Shown here in pieces: positions 35,872 to 45,046 of a DNA stretch of 64,000 bases; position 1 is the stretch's first letter, and each line of letters opens with the position of its first letter. The notes beneath the pieces are model-generated. The model was not told the DNA's origin. It worked only from the letters and a program-made list of their open reading frames with translations, and made no database searches. The stretch is from Rhizobium rosettiformans (GTDB lineage Bacteria > Pseudomonadota > Alphaproteobacteria > Rhizobiales > Rhizobiaceae): NCBI RefSeq assembly GCF_016806065.1, contig NZ_CP032405.1, forward strand, positions 2,260,001 to 2,324,000, in the 5' to 3' direction. Both the position numbers and the translations under genes were made by a program.

Positions 35872-36608
35872 GGCACCAATCCAGCGTCGTCTGTATGCAA
35901 GACATAGCCCCTGCCGCGCCGGGTCTGGATATGGCGTGGGAGGTCCGGGTTCCGCTCGATCTTACGCCTGAGACGCAGCACCAGGACATCGACGTTGCGA
36001 TCAACGAAACGATCAGAGTCGGCGCCCATTCGGTCGAGAATCTGGGCGCGGCTCACAGGCGTGTTCGGCGTTTCGGCGAGGATTTCTAGCAGGGCAAACT
36101 CGGCTGCCGTCAGCGTCTTTGTTGGATCGGCGAGGCAAACGGCACGGCGTTGACCGAGATCGACGGCCCATTCGCCAAGCCTGAGCGCCGTTGGCGCCTG
36201 CTCGCGTTCACTCTCCCTGTCGTGGCGAAGTTGCGGATGGGTCCGACGGAGCACGGCCTTGATCCGTGCTGTGAGTTCGTTCGGTTCGAAGGGTTTGACC
36301 ACGTAGTCATCCGCCGCAGTTTCGAGCCCCAGCACCCGATCCGTCGCACTTCCTGCTGCCGTCACCATGACGATGCCGACATCGGTCTGCGCCCTCAGAC
36401 GCTGCGCGAAGGCTCGGCCCGAAAGGCCCGGCAGATTGTGGTCGACCAGAACCAGTTGCACGGTCTCATGCTGCATCCGTTCCTGTGCAGCTTCGGCAGA
36501 TGGGGCGGTCACTGGTATCCAGCCTTCTGCCTCCACCAGATCGCAGATGAGCTCCGCCATATCCGGATCGTCCTCGACGATCAGAATTTTCACCTTCTGG
36601 TTCAACAC
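35868..36608 (-). CDS. OmpR/TorR-type response regulator
   Basis: The 246-residue protein has a receiver (about 6-120; VEDDPDMAEL, phospho-acceptor in LVDHNLPG, lysine in VVKPFEPNEL) and a winged-helix DNA-binding domain (about 145-238; LTAAEFALLEIL, RNVDVLVLRLRRKI, RRGRGYVLH). It is the first gene of a regulator-kinase pair, divergent from the substrate-binding-protein genes. I infer that it regulates the transporter at 36824-43179. Confidence 0.9.
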   Translation of the reverse strand: MLNQKVKILIVEDDPDMAELICDLVEAEGWIPVTAPSAEAAQERMQHETVQLVLVDHNLPGLSGRAFAQRLRAQTDVGIVMVTAAGSATDRVLGLETAADDYVVKPFEPNELTARIKAVLRRTHPQLRHDRESEREQAPTALRLGEWAVDLGQRRAVCLADPTKTLTAAEFALLEILAETPNTPVSRAQILDRMGADSDRFVDRNVDVLVLRLRRKIERNPDLPRHIQTRRGRGYVLHTDDAGLVP

Positions 36609-36792
36609 GTTGCAGTCCTCCCATGGGCATCATAACCGGGCAGGGAGAAAACGCCAAAGATTTGCTGGTTATCGCCTGACGTCACAATTGTAATATTTGA
36701 AATCTCTGAAACGCATGGAGGCGGCCGTGTTGAAAGATCGGTAACCATTCTCCGGGTTGCCAGCCGGAACCGATATGGACATGCTTCAGTCA

Positions 36793-36812
36793 TTGGAACG
36801 GGGAGGTTCCAA
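36793..36812. promoter_or_regulatory. Inverted repeat just upstream of the first binding-protein gene
   Basis: TTGGAAC and GTTCCAA flank a six-base spacer, directly before AAGGGAGG and the GTG start. It could be an operator or an mRNA hairpin limiting ribosome access. The 36609-36823 divergent region also contains TGACGTCA near 36679. Confidence 0.45.
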
Positions 36813-36823
36813 GGGAGGACGAC

Positions 36824-37846
36824 GTGAAGTTATTGACCGCCTTCGGCGCCGGGGTACTTGTGACCCTCGCCGCGGCTCCGGGTTCCCGGGCAGCCGACAC
36901 TCTGAACATTCTGTGCGGTGTTGACGAGGTCTGGTGCGCCGTCATGGAGAAGACCTACGAGGCTAAGACCGGCCTGGCGATTAACATGCCGCGGATGAGC
37001 ACCGGGGAGATACTCGACTACGTTCGGGCTGAGAAGGATGCGCCGACGGTCGATGTGTGGTGGGGCGGAACTGGGGTAACGCACCTTCAGGCCGCCTATG
37101 AAGGGCTCCTTGAGCCCCATCGGCCCCAACAGGAAGCAGACCTTCTGCCCTGGGCGCGAAACTTTCTCTCTTTGTCTGGCGGCACGGCCGTTGGCCTCTA
37201 TGCCGGTGCGCTCGGCTTTGCCTACAACGCAGATCTTCTCTCTTCGGCAGGGTTGCCGGCACCCAACTGCTGGAGGGATCTCGCCAAGCCCGTCTATCGC
37301 GGCCATATCCTGTCAGGAAACCCGCATTCGTCAGGCACCGCTTTCACAACGCTTGTGACGCTTGTTCAGTTACTCGGCGAAGACGAGGCGTTTGGCTATA
37401 TGCGCGAACTCGGTCGCAACATTACCGAATATACCAAGGCCGGTGCCGAGCCGGTCAAGGCGGCGGGCAGGGGAGAGATCACCATCGGCATCTCCTTCAT
37501 GCATGATGCTGTCACGCAAAAGGAGGCGGGCGCTCCGCTCGTGATCGTCGCGCCCTGCGAGGGCACCGGCTACGAAATCGGTGCGGTCAGCATCGTCAAG
37601 GGCAGCCGCAATCTGGAAGAAGCACGCCGCTTCGTCGACTTTGCGCTCAGCCCCGAAGGTCAGGCAACCGGCGCCGCTTCGGGCCAGAACCAGGTGCCAT
37701 CCAATGCCCGGGCCGTGCTGCCGCCCGCCGCCCCCGATATCTCGATGATCAAGATGGTGGATTATGACTTTGCCACCTTCGGCTCGCCCGAACAGCGAAG
37801 TCGGCTCTTGAGCCGCTTCGATAGCGAGATCAACCCGACGAACTGA
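36824..37846 (+). CDS. ABC transporter substrate-binding protein, AfuA/FbpA-like (1)
   Basis: The 340-residue periplasmic protein has a signal peptide (cleaved near GSRAAD, residue 23) and a family 1 / type 2 periplasmic binding fold. Visible segments are VDVWWGGTGVTHLQAA, GVYAGALG-like VGLYAGALGFAYN, SGNPHSSGTAFT and VAPCEGTGYEIGAVSIVKG. It starts at GTG with AAGGGAGG upstream. It is strongly similar to the next gene product. The family includes Fe(III) binders and AfuA, which binds sugar phosphates; neither is proven here. Confidence 0.85.
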   Translation: MKLLTAFGAGVLVTLAAAPGSRAADTLNILCGVDEVWCAVMEKTYEAKTGLAINMPRMSTGEILDYVRAEKDAPTVDVWWGGTGVTHLQAAYEGLLEPHRPQQEADLLPWARNFLSLSGGTAVGLYAGALGFAYNADLLSSAGLPAPNCWRDLAKPVYRGHILSGNPHSSGTAFTTLVTLVQLLGEDEAFGYMRELGRNITEYTKAGAEPVKAAGRGEITIGISFMHDAVTQKEAGAPLVIVAPCEGTGYEIGAVSIVKGSRNLEEARRFVDFALSPEGQATGAASGQNQVPSNARAVLPPAAPDISMIKMVDYDFATFGSPEQRSRLLSRFDSEINPTN

Positions 37847-37950
37847 TTTCTTCAGACAGGACCATCTGCCACTGCGCCTCAGCGGCGCTGCCGCCGAAGG
37901 CTTGTCCGCTTTCTTCGACTTCCATCAGACGCAAAAACAGGAGGATACCC

Positions 37951-38976
37951 ATGCGACTGACAGTGCTTTCCACCCTTTTTCTCGCCACGACCAGCCTAAG
38001 TGCGGGCGCAGCGCTCGCCGCTGGCGACCTTAACCTCATCTGCGCCGCCGACGTCGTCATCTGCGAACAGATGCAAGGCGATTTCCAGAAGGCCCATGAC
38101 ATCAAGGTCAACATGGTGCGCATGTCCTCTGGCGAGGCCTATGCCAAGATCCGGGCCGAGGCGCGCAACCCGAAGACTGATCTCTGGTGGGCCGGCACCG
38201 GTGACCCCCATCTGCAGGCGGCGTCCGAAGGACTGACCGAAGAATACAAGTCGCCGATGCTCGACCAATTGCAGGATTGGGCAAAGAGCCAGGCCGAGAG
38301 CTCTGGCTTCAAGACCGTCGGCGTCTATGCCGGTGCGCTCGGTTGGGGTTACAACACCGAGATCTTCAAGCAGAAGGGCTATAAGGAACCGGTCTGCTGG
38401 GCCGACCTCCTGGCGCCGGAACTGAAAGGTGAGATCCAGATCGCCAACCCCAATTCTTCGGGTACCGCCTACACCGCACTCGCATCGCTCGTACAGATCA
38501 TGGGCGAAGACAAGGCCTTCGAATATCTGAAGTCCCTCAACGCCAATATCTCGCAATACACCAAGTCCGGCTCTGCGCCGGTCAAGGCTGCTGCCCGTGG
38601 CGAAATCGGCCTCGGTATTGTCTTCATGCATGACGCGGTCGCCCAGACTGCTGAGGGCTTCCCGGTCAAGTCGATCGCACCTTGCGAAGGCACCGGCTAC
38701 GAGATCGGCTCGATGTCGATCGTCAAGGGCGCCCGCAACATGGAGAATGCCAAGACCTGGTATGACTGGTCGTTGAAGCCGGAGGTCCAATCCCGCATGA
38801 AGGATGCCAAGTCCTTCCAGCTTCCGTCGAACAAGACAGCCGAAATTCCGAAGGAAGCGCCGCGCTTCGAGGACATCAAGCTGATCGACTACGATTTCAA
38901 GACCTATGGCGATCCGGACAAGCGCAAGGCACTGCTCGAGCGCTGGGATCGTGAGATCGGTGCCGTCGCCAACTGA
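37951..38976 (+). CDS. ABC transporter substrate-binding protein, AfuA/FbpA-like (2)
   Basis: The 341-residue paralogue of the preceding protein has a signal peptide ending near GAALAAG. The same ligand-pocket segments occur: TDLWWAGTGDPHLQAA, GVYAGALGWGYN, ANPNSSGTAYTA and IAPCEGTGYEIGSMSIVKG. A strong AGGAGG lies before ATG 37951. It lies between the first binding protein and the permease, so one membrane complex may be served by two receptors with different specificity. Confidence 0.87.
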   Translation: MRLTVLSTLFLATTSLSAGAALAAGDLNLICAADVVICEQMQGDFQKAHDIKVNMVRMSSGEAYAKIRAEARNPKTDLWWAGTGDPHLQAASEGLTEEYKSPMLDQLQDWAKSQAESSGFKTVGVYAGALGWGYNTEIFKQKGYKEPVCWADLLAPELKGEIQIANPNSSGTAYTALASLVQIMGEDKAFEYLKSLNANISQYTKSGSAPVKAAARGEIGLGIVFMHDAVAQTAEGFPVKSIAPCEGTGYEIGSMSIVKGARNMENAKTWYDWSLKPEVQSRMKDAKSFQLPSNKTAEIPKEAPRFEDIKLIDYDFKTYGDPDKRKALLERWDREIGAVAN

Positions 38977-39053
38977 CGCGTCATCCTTCCGGCCGGCGGT
39001 CTGCGGGCTGCCGGCCCCTCTCACTTTTGCTAGACTTACGAATGAGGTCGACC

Positions 39054-41285
39054 ATGAGACATGGCAACCGCAGACTGGACCTGTTGCTCGCCTTCGGGGC
39101 CGCGTCCTTCATTCTGCTTCCCTGGTATCGGCTGGAATCCGGCTTTTTCGGCCTGAACTGGCTGGGTGATTTTCCTTTTTCGGAGCAAACCGCGCCGGGT
39201 CTGCTGCAGCTTCTGGGCTATGGTCGGCTATGGCTGCTCGGTGTTGTCCTCTTCTTCGGTCTCGGTCTTGGCTCCCGTTTCATCGCTGACCCAATGCGCC
39301 GCGGTGCGTTCTTCGCGGCAGCAGGTGCAGCGGGTCTCGTCTATCTCTGCCTTCAGGGACTTGCGGTCGGGTTTTCCGGATGGACCTGGGGGATCAGCGA
39401 ATCCCTTTTTGGGCCACTCTCTGATGGGCAACCTTCGATGGGTGCCGGTGCCGTCTCCATGGCGATCGTCTTCGTGCTCATGTTCGCCTTCGGTCTTGTC
39501 GAACGCGGCGTGATGAAAGGCGACGCCTTCGTCGTCGGGTCGATCTCACTCCTGGTATTTCTGGTCTTCGTCTTCGTCTTCTATCCGATCGGCAGCATGC
39601 TGGTTGCGGCCGTCCAGGATTTCGATGGCTCCTTCAAGCCCGACGGGTTCATCAAGAATTTGCAGGATCCAGGCATCTGGAGCCTAAGCTGTGTGATCGG
39701 TGAAGGACGCTGCGGCGTTGCCTGGCGCACCTTTACCCTAGCCATCATGACGGCCTCCGCCTCGACGCTTCTCGGCCTCGCCTTTGCGCTCGTCGCCACC
39801 CGCACCCGATTCCCCTTCAAGAAGGGACTGCGGCTGCTGACCGTCCTGCCGATCATCACGCCGCCCTTCGTCATCGGCCTTGCACTCGTCCTGCTCTTCG
39901 GCCGCGCCGGTGTGGTCACCGAGACCCTGTCGAGCTTGTTTGGGATTGAACCTGGCCGCTGGCTTTATGGTCTGACCGGCATCTGGATCGCTCAGGTCCT
40001 GTCCTTCACCCCAATCTCCTTCCTGGTTCTGATCGGTGTCGTCGAGGGCGTCAGCCCGTCGATGGAGGAGGCATCCCAGACTCTGCGTGCGGATCGCTGG
40101 CGCACCTTCTGGCGTGTTTCGCTGCCGCTGATGAAGCCTGGCCTCGCCAATGCCTTTCTGATCGGCTTTATCGAAAGCATGGCCGACTTCGGCAATCCGC
40201 TGGTCCTCGGTGGAAGTAATGGCGTCCTCTCGACCGAAATCTTCTTTGCCGTCGTCGGCTCGCAGAACGATCCATCCCGGGCAGCAGTACTTGCGCTCGT
40301 CCTCCTCTTCTTCACGCTATCGGCTTTTCTTGCCCAGCGCCTCTGGCTGTCGGGAAAGAATTTCGCGACCGTCACCGGCAAGGGAGACAGCGGCGCCCAT
40401 ATCGCGCTGCCGCGTGGCATCTCCATCGGCGTGCACGCCATCGTCATTCCGTGGATGCTCTTCACCGTCGTCGTCTATGGCATGATCCTCGTCGGTGGCT
40501 TTGTCACCACCTGGGGTCTCGACAACACACTGACGCTCAAGCACTACGCCCGTGCGTTTTCGGTCAGCATTCAGGATGGTTCGATCGCCTGGACGGGTGT
40601 CGCCTGGAATTCCTTCTGGACCACCATGGAGATCTCGCTCATCTCCGCACCGCTGACGGCTGCCGTCGGTTTGCTGACCGCTTACATCATCGTGCGGCAG
40701 AAATTCGCCGGCCGGAACCTCTTCGAGTTCGCCCTGATGATGAGCTTTGCCATTCCCGGCACGGTCATCGGCGTCAGCTACATCATGGCCTTCAACCTGC
40801 CTCCGCTCGAAATGACCGGTTCGGCGCTCATCCTGATTGCCTGCTTCGTATTCCGCAACATGCCGGTTGGCGTGCGCGGCGGGATTGCGGCCATGAGCCA
40901 GCTCGACAAGAGCCTGGACGAAGCCTCGCTCACGCTTCGAGCCGACAGCTTCCGCACGGTGCGCAAGATCATCCTGCCGCTCCTGCGCCCCGCCATCACG
41001 GCAGCCCTGGTCTATTCCTTCGTCCGCGCCATCACGTCTATCAGCGCTGTTATCTTCCTCGTCAGCGCCGAACACAACATGGCGACATCCTACATCGTCG
41101 GTCTGGTCGAAAACGGCGAATACGGCGTGGCGATCGCCTATTCCTCCATGCTGATCGTCGTAATGATCACCGTCATCGCCGGTTTTCAGCTCCTCGTCGG
41201 CGAACGAAAGCTGCGCCGCGAAAATCGTGTTGCCGGTCTAGGTAACAAAAATCCCGTTCCTCTTGGTCAGGAGAAAACCGCATGA
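39054..41285 (+). CDS. ABC transporter permease, double-length FbpB/AfuB type
   Basis: The 743-residue inner-membrane protein contains two permease halves with about twelve or more helices. Each half has an EAA loop: EEASQTLRADRWRTFWRVSL (first half) and DEASLTLRADSFRTVRKIIL (second half), both followed by LPL-x-(K/R)P. Such fused permeases are typical of FbpB/AfuB. Start 39054 follows GAGGTC; two other in-frame starts lie just upstream. The stop overlaps the ATPase start. Confidence 0.9.
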   Translation: MRHGNRRLDLLLAFGAASFILLPWYRLESGFFGLNWLGDFPFSEQTAPGLLQLLGYGRLWLLGVVLFFGLGLGSRFIADPMRRGAFFAAAGAAGLVYLCLQGLAVGFSGWTWGISESLFGPLSDGQPSMGAGAVSMAIVFVLMFAFGLVERGVMKGDAFVVGSISLLVFLVFVFVFYPIGSMLVAAVQDFDGSFKPDGFIKNLQDPGIWSLSCVIGEGRCGVAWRTFTLAIMTASASTLLGLAFALVATRTRFPFKKGLRLLTVLPIITPPFVIGLALVLLFGRAGVVTETLSSLFGIEPGRWLYGLTGIWIAQVLSFTPISFLVLIGVVEGVSPSMEEASQTLRADRWRTFWRVSLPLMKPGLANAFLIGFIESMADFGNPLVLGGSNGVLSTEIFFAVVGSQNDPSRAAVLALVLLFFTLSAFLAQRLWLSGKNFATVTGKGDSGAHIALPRGISIGVHAIVIPWMLFTVVVYGMILVGGFVTTWGLDNTLTLKHYARAFSVSIQDGSIAWTGVAWNSFWTTMEISLISAPLTAAVGLLTAYIIVRQKFAGRNLFEFALMMSFAIPGTVIGVSYIMAFNLPPLEMTGSALILIACFVFRNMPVGVRGGIAAMSQLDKSLDEASLTLRADSFRTVRKIILPLLRPAITAALVYSFVRAITSISAVIFLVSAEHNMATSYIVGLVENGEYGVAIAYSSMLIVVMITVIAGFQLLVGERKLRRENRVAGLGNKNPVPLGQEKTA

Positions 41286-42340
41286 TCAATGTCAAAGCCG
41301 GATCCGTCACCTTTCAGAATGTCCGCAAGACCTTCGGTGCCTTCACCGCCATCCACGATCTGTCACTCACCATTGAACCGGGCACGCTGGTCACCCTGCT
41401 CGGACCCTCCGGCTGCGGCAAGACGACGACACTGCGCATGCTGGCGGGCCTCGAACACCCAACCTCCGGCAAGATCCTGATCGGCGGCAAGGATGTGACC
41501 ATGCTGCCGGCCAACGAACGCGACGTGTCGATGGTTTTCCAGTCCTATGCACTCTTTCCGCACATGACCTCGCTCGAAAACGTCGCCTATGGCTTACAGT
41601 CATCAGGCCTGGGCAAGAAGGAGGCGCGCGAGAAGGCAGAGGAGGGACTGAAGCTTGTCGGCCTCGCCGGTATGGGCCATCGCCTGCCGGCCGAGCTTTC
41701 GGGCGGCCAGCAGCAGCGCGTCGCCGTCGCCCGTGCCCTGGTGTTGGAGCCGCAGGTCCTGCTTCTCGACGAGCCGCTCTCCAATCTCGACGCGCGCTTG
41801 AGGCGCCGGGTCCGTACGGAAATCCGCGATCTCCAGCAGCGTCTGGGTTTCACCGCCGTCTATGTCACCCATGACCAAGACGAGGCGCTTGCCGTCTCCG
41901 ACACGATCATCGTGATGAAGGACGGGGAAATCGCCCAGTCCGGGGCGCCCCGCGAACTATACGAAGCGCCGGCCTCGCCCTTCATCGCCGACTTCATGGG
42001 GGAGGCCAACGTGCTGCCCTGTGAGGTTGTCAAATCCGATGCCGGCGAGGTGCTGGTGCGGGTCAACAATCTTGAGCATCGCCTCCGTTCCAGCGCGGGT
42101 CGGGGTCCGGCCAAGCTTGCAGTCCGACCTGGTGCGATCAGGATCGGTGCAGCCGGCGCGGAGGGGTTGCGGGGCCGCGTCCTCCACTCCGCCTATCTCG
42201 GCGGTCATGTCGAATATGAGGTCGAGACCGATGTCGGCACGCTCTTCGTCATCGATCACGATGTCGATCATGCCCATGCCGCCACCAGTGATGTCACACT
42301 CGCGTTCAAGAACCGTGGCATTGCCGTCATCAGCGGCTGA
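41282..42340 (+). CDS. ABC transporter ATPase, FbpC/AfuC-like
   Basis: The 352-residue ATPase has Walker A LGPSGCGKTTTLR (near residues 40-52), the signature LSGGQQQRVAVARAL (near 140-154), Walker B VLLLDEPLSNLD, and a C-terminal TOBE-like domain (about 245-350). It overlaps the permease by four bases. It powers import through the adjacent permease; the C-terminal domain may sense regulatory ligands. Confidence 0.92.
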   Translation: MINVKAGSVTFQNVRKTFGAFTAIHDLSLTIEPGTLVTLLGPSGCGKTTTLRMLAGLEHPTSGKILIGGKDVTMLPANERDVSMVFQSYALFPHMTSLENVAYGLQSSGLGKKEAREKAEEGLKLVGLAGMGHRLPAELSGGQQQRVAVARALVLEPQVLLLDEPLSNLDARLRRRVRTEIRDLQQRLGFTAVYVTHDQDEALAVSDTIIVMKDGEIAQSGAPRELYEAPASPFIADFMGEANVLPCEVVKSDAGEVLVRVNNLEHRLRSSAGRGPAKLAVRPGAIRIGAAGAEGLRGRVLHSAYLGGHVEYEVETDVGTLFVIDHDVDHAHAATSDVTLAFKNRGIAVISG

Positions 42341-42375
42341 TGAATTTTTTTGAGAGAAGACCAAGGAAGAAGAGA

Positions 42376-43179
42376 ATGACAGTGAATGATACGGCACTCG
42401 CGGCGCGTTTTGCGCTGGCCAAGACGCTTGCCGCCGAAGCGGGCGCCATGGCGCTCGACTATTTCAATCGGCGCGACACGCTGGTGATCGAGACGAAGCG
42501 CGACCTGCAGGATGTGGTGTCGATCGCCGACCGCAATGTTGAGACTTTCCTGAAGGAGCGTGTTGCCGAGATCTACGCCAATGACGGCTTCCTCGGCGAG
42601 GAGTTCGGCCACGACGAAGGCTCCTCAGGCTACACTTGGGTCGTCGACCCGATCGACGGCACTGCGCCCTTCGTCAACGGCATGCCGACCTGGTGTGTCT
42701 CTGTCGCCATCGTCCGGGATGGGGAGCCGGTTGTCGGCGTCATTCATGTGCCCTGCTCGGACGAGATTTACGCCTCGGCACTCGGTTTGGGTGCGTCCCT
42801 GAACGACAAGCCCCTGCGCCTCGATCCCAGCCGCAACCTGCAAAACGCGATGACTGGGATCGGGTGCAACAACTACGTCACCCCCGAACGCGTCGGTGCG
42901 ATCATCGCCGGCCTCATGGCGCAGGGCGGAAACTTTATCCGCAATGGTTCCGGGGCGCTGATGCTGGCCTATGTCGCAGCCGGTCGCTTGGTGGGGTATT
43001 ACGAACCACATATGCGTGCCTGGGATTGCATGGCCGGTTTCTGCCTTGTCCGCGAAGCCGGCGGCAAGAACCTTCATTTCCCGGGAAGTGGTCCCGAGTT
43101 CCTGAATGGGCATCCGGTTCTTGCCGCAAACCAGTCCTGCTTTGATGAACTGATGCAGCTTCACCTTGGCAATCTTTGA
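42376..43179 (+). CDS. Inositol-monophosphatase-family phosphatase
   Basis: The 267-residue protein carries the Mg-dependent phosphatase motifs LGEEFGHDE, WVVDPIDGTAPFVNGMPTWC and the C-terminal MRAWDCMAGFCLVREAGG. Start 42376 follows AAGGAAGAAGAG; the twelve earlier residues are not conserved. Family members dephosphorylate inositol-, histidinol- or sugar phosphates. As the last gene of the AfuABC-like operon it could act on an imported sugar phosphate. Confidence 0.88.
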   Translation: MTVNDTALAARFALAKTLAAEAGAMALDYFNRRDTLVIETKRDLQDVVSIADRNVETFLKERVAEIYANDGFLGEEFGHDEGSSGYTWVVDPIDGTAPFVNGMPTWCVSVAIVRDGEPVVGVIHVPCSDEIYASALGLGASLNDKPLRLDPSRNLQNAMTGIGCNNYVTPERVGAIIAGLMAQGGNFIRNGSGALMLAYVAAGRLVGYYEPHMRAWDCMAGFCLVREAGGKNLHFPGSGPEFLNGHPVLAANQSCFDELMQLHLGNL

Positions 43180-43298
43180 CGCCTGCGGGGCCCGATGACC
43201 TGCCGTTCCACGCCGTGGGGCGGCTGACCACGTTGAGGAATATGATAGGCTGAGCTGCGCAGACGGGACGAAGCTACTCCCATACGCTTGCTCCTAAG

Positions 43299-43481
43299 AT
43301 GATCGACAACAGCGAGAAGCACATTCGGCGAGCGAGGCCAGGTTACAAGCCGCTGGACGCTGGTGACCTCGTGACCAGAGAATATGAGCGCCATGGGGAA
43401 CTCATGGAAGCGCTCAGGCAGTCCGAGGCTGATGAGGGCGCTGCCCAGGATCCGGTGAACAACACGGACGTCGAGCAGTAG
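43299..43481 (+). CDS. Possible small hydrophilic protein (60 residues)
   Basis: An open frame lies in the 332-base gap between the phosphatase and hipA. The product is highly charged and helical (RREYERHGELMEALRQSEAD-like C-terminal half). The ribosome site is weak and I recognise no family. Nothing else is seen in this gap. Confidence 0.35.
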   Translation: MIDNSEKHIRRARPGYKPLDAGDLVTREYERHGELMEALRQSEADEGAAQDPVNNTDVEQ

Positions 43482-43511
43482 GTCGTCCTTCCTGCGAGTC
43501 AGCTCTGGCAC

Positions 43512-44774
43512 CTACAGGCTAGGCTTCTCCAGCGCCCTTCTGACCAGGGCGCATCTGGTGTCGATGATCTTTCGGACGGTCTTCAAGATCGGGTGGTCAG
43601 TGCCATTCTCGGACATCTCTTCCATCAGCGCATCGGCTTCCGGCCCGATCGCGTCTGCCATGCGGACCAATTCGCCGGCCAGCATACGCGTTGCAGCCTT
43701 GTTGGACGGCACGAGCGATGCCCAGTGTTCCATCTGGATCGTATCCGGCAGTGACCTGCCGCCGAGAGCCATCGCCATCTTCTTTGACAGTCGTGGATAG
43801 GCAGCCGTGCAAATAGCGTCATACATCGGTGCCAGGTCCGGCGCCTTCCCACGATAGAGCAGGGCATAATTCTTGGCATGGGCGTCGGCATTGCCAATCA
43901 GGTAGTGGAACATCAGCATTCGCTGGAAGCGCAATGTCTCGGCCGCGGGCCTGGCCGTCGTCTGTCGGATCAGCTGGAGGCACTGACTGATGCCGGGGCC
44001 ACCCTCTTCCTCATACTTGAGCTCCGGAGGCACGCTCAGCGCCTGGCAGAAGTCTTCCTGGTGCAGCCGCTCGATCCGCCCGTCTTCAAGCGTCAGCCGA
44101 TCGTAGCGCTCGACCAGGAAGTAATCGACCTTGCCGGCTGCGGCCTTCGACACAGCGGGGACATCGAGGCCGAGACGACGTCCCAGGCTCATGCAGAACA
44201 CTTCGTTCTCCACCGTGCCGTCGAGGCCCTCGATGAACGGTTTCAGGATATGCGTCGTCGGGCGCCCGCCTCGCGGCAGCAATATCTGACCGTTGAGAAC
44301 GGTGACAGCCAGCTTGTCCTGAGCGCCGGCAAGCGAAAGGCGTATGTCCGCTTCCCCGCCGAGCAAGGGCCTCTGTCTGAGCAGGGAGAGGATCTCTTCC
44401 AGGCGCTTCTCATCGAGTGCTTCGGCATCGTCTGTCGTCGAGGCCGGCGGGAGTTGTCCTGGTGGAACAAGCGACAAGGCACCCGCGCATTCCCCACCGA
44501 TAACCTCCAGCAGCCCGAAGGCGTTGCCTGAGGATATGCCCAGTGCTGCAGCCAATCGACGCCTGGCGCCTTCATCAGGCAGGAGTCCAGAGAAGAAGGG
44601 GCGGGCGATTCGATCGAGGAATGGCTCTTCCCTCACCGGGAGCGACATTGACAATGCGACCGGATCATTGGCGAGGTAGTCGCCGTCATAAGTAAAGGTA
44701 AGCGAGGCGTCGCTATCCTGCCTAAGCTCGCCGGCCTTCCGATCTTTTGCGTAGACGTCCAGCACGCGGCTCAT
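43512..44774 (-). CDS. hipA: HipA-family serine/threonine kinase toxin
   Basis: The 420-residue protein has an N-terminal HipA_N domain (about 5-110) and a kinase-like C-terminal domain. The ATP loop is LSLAGAQDKLAV (about 146-157), followed by THILKPFIEG, the catalytic loop LIGNADAHAKNYALL and the metal-binding LAPMYDAICT. HipA toxins phosphorylate glutamyl-tRNA synthetase or other targets and are held by HipB. The start overlaps the hipB stop by four bases. Key residues appear intact, so it should be active. Confidence 0.9.
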   Translation of the reverse strand: MSRVLDVYAKDRKAGELRQDSDASLTFTYDGDYLANDPVALSMSLPVREEPFLDRIARPFFSGLLPDEGARRRLAAALGISSGNAFGLLEVIGGECAGALSLVPPGQLPPASTTDDAEALDEKRLEEILSLLRQRPLLGGEADIRLSLAGAQDKLAVTVLNGQILLPRGGRPTTHILKPFIEGLDGTVENEVFCMSLGRRLGLDVPAVSKAAAGKVDYFLVERYDRLTLEDGRIERLHQEDFCQALSVPPELKYEEEGGPGISQCLQLIRQTTARPAAETLRFQRMLMFHYLIGNADAHAKNYALLYRGKAPDLAPMYDAICTAAYPRLSKKMAMALGGRSLPDTIQMEHWASLVPSNKAATRMLAGELVRMADAIGPEADALMEEMSENGTDHPILKTVRKIIDTRCALVRRALEKPSL

Positions 44775-44995
44775 GAGGAAGCTCCACGGTTGGTGATGCT
44801 CACGGTCAAGCCGAGCGACTGAAGGACGGTCAAAGCAAGTCCGACACGGCAGCTTTCCTTGCCGCTCTCCAGTTCGCGCACGAACCGCACGCCCACGCCC
44901 GCGACGCCAGCAAGCTGTTCCTGGGTCAGTTGCTGACGCTTTCGCTCTGCGCGGATTAGCTGACCGAGAGCTGCGCTGTCAGAGATCGTCGACAT
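44771..44995 (-). CDS. hipB: HipB-family antitoxin / XRE repressor
   Basis: The 74-residue protein is almost entirely an XRE helix-turn-helix domain (LGQLIRAERKRQQLTQEQLA, GVGVRFVRELESGKESCRV). ATG 44995 is about nine bases after AAGGGA; upstream in-frame starts are possible but less well placed. It neutralises HipA and represses the operon. A palindrome directly upstream is a likely operator. Confidence 0.88.
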   Translation of the reverse strand: MSTISDSAALGQLIRAERKRQQLTQEQLAGVAGVGVRFVRELESGKESCRVGLALTVLQSLGLTVSITNRGASS

Positions 44996-44998
44996 GTG

Positions 44999-45020
44999 AA
45001 TCATCCCTTTCGGGATTATT
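44999..45020. promoter_or_regulatory. Probable HipB operator overlapping the hipB ribosome-binding site
   Basis: AATCATCCC-TTTC-GGGATTATT is a near-perfect 9+9 bp inverted repeat covering the AAGGGA that precedes hipB. A further matching half site, CGGGATGAT, lies at 45061-45069. Binding would block transcription start or translation, which fits autoregulation. Confidence 0.6.
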
Positions 45021-45046
45021 GAAGCACAATAGTCGAGTGATTGCAC

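Noticed and set aside
37996..39024. Minus-strand open frame of about 340 codons opposite the second binding-protein gene
   Set aside because: Antisense shadow; the plus-strand protein has a signal peptide and ligand-pocket motifs.
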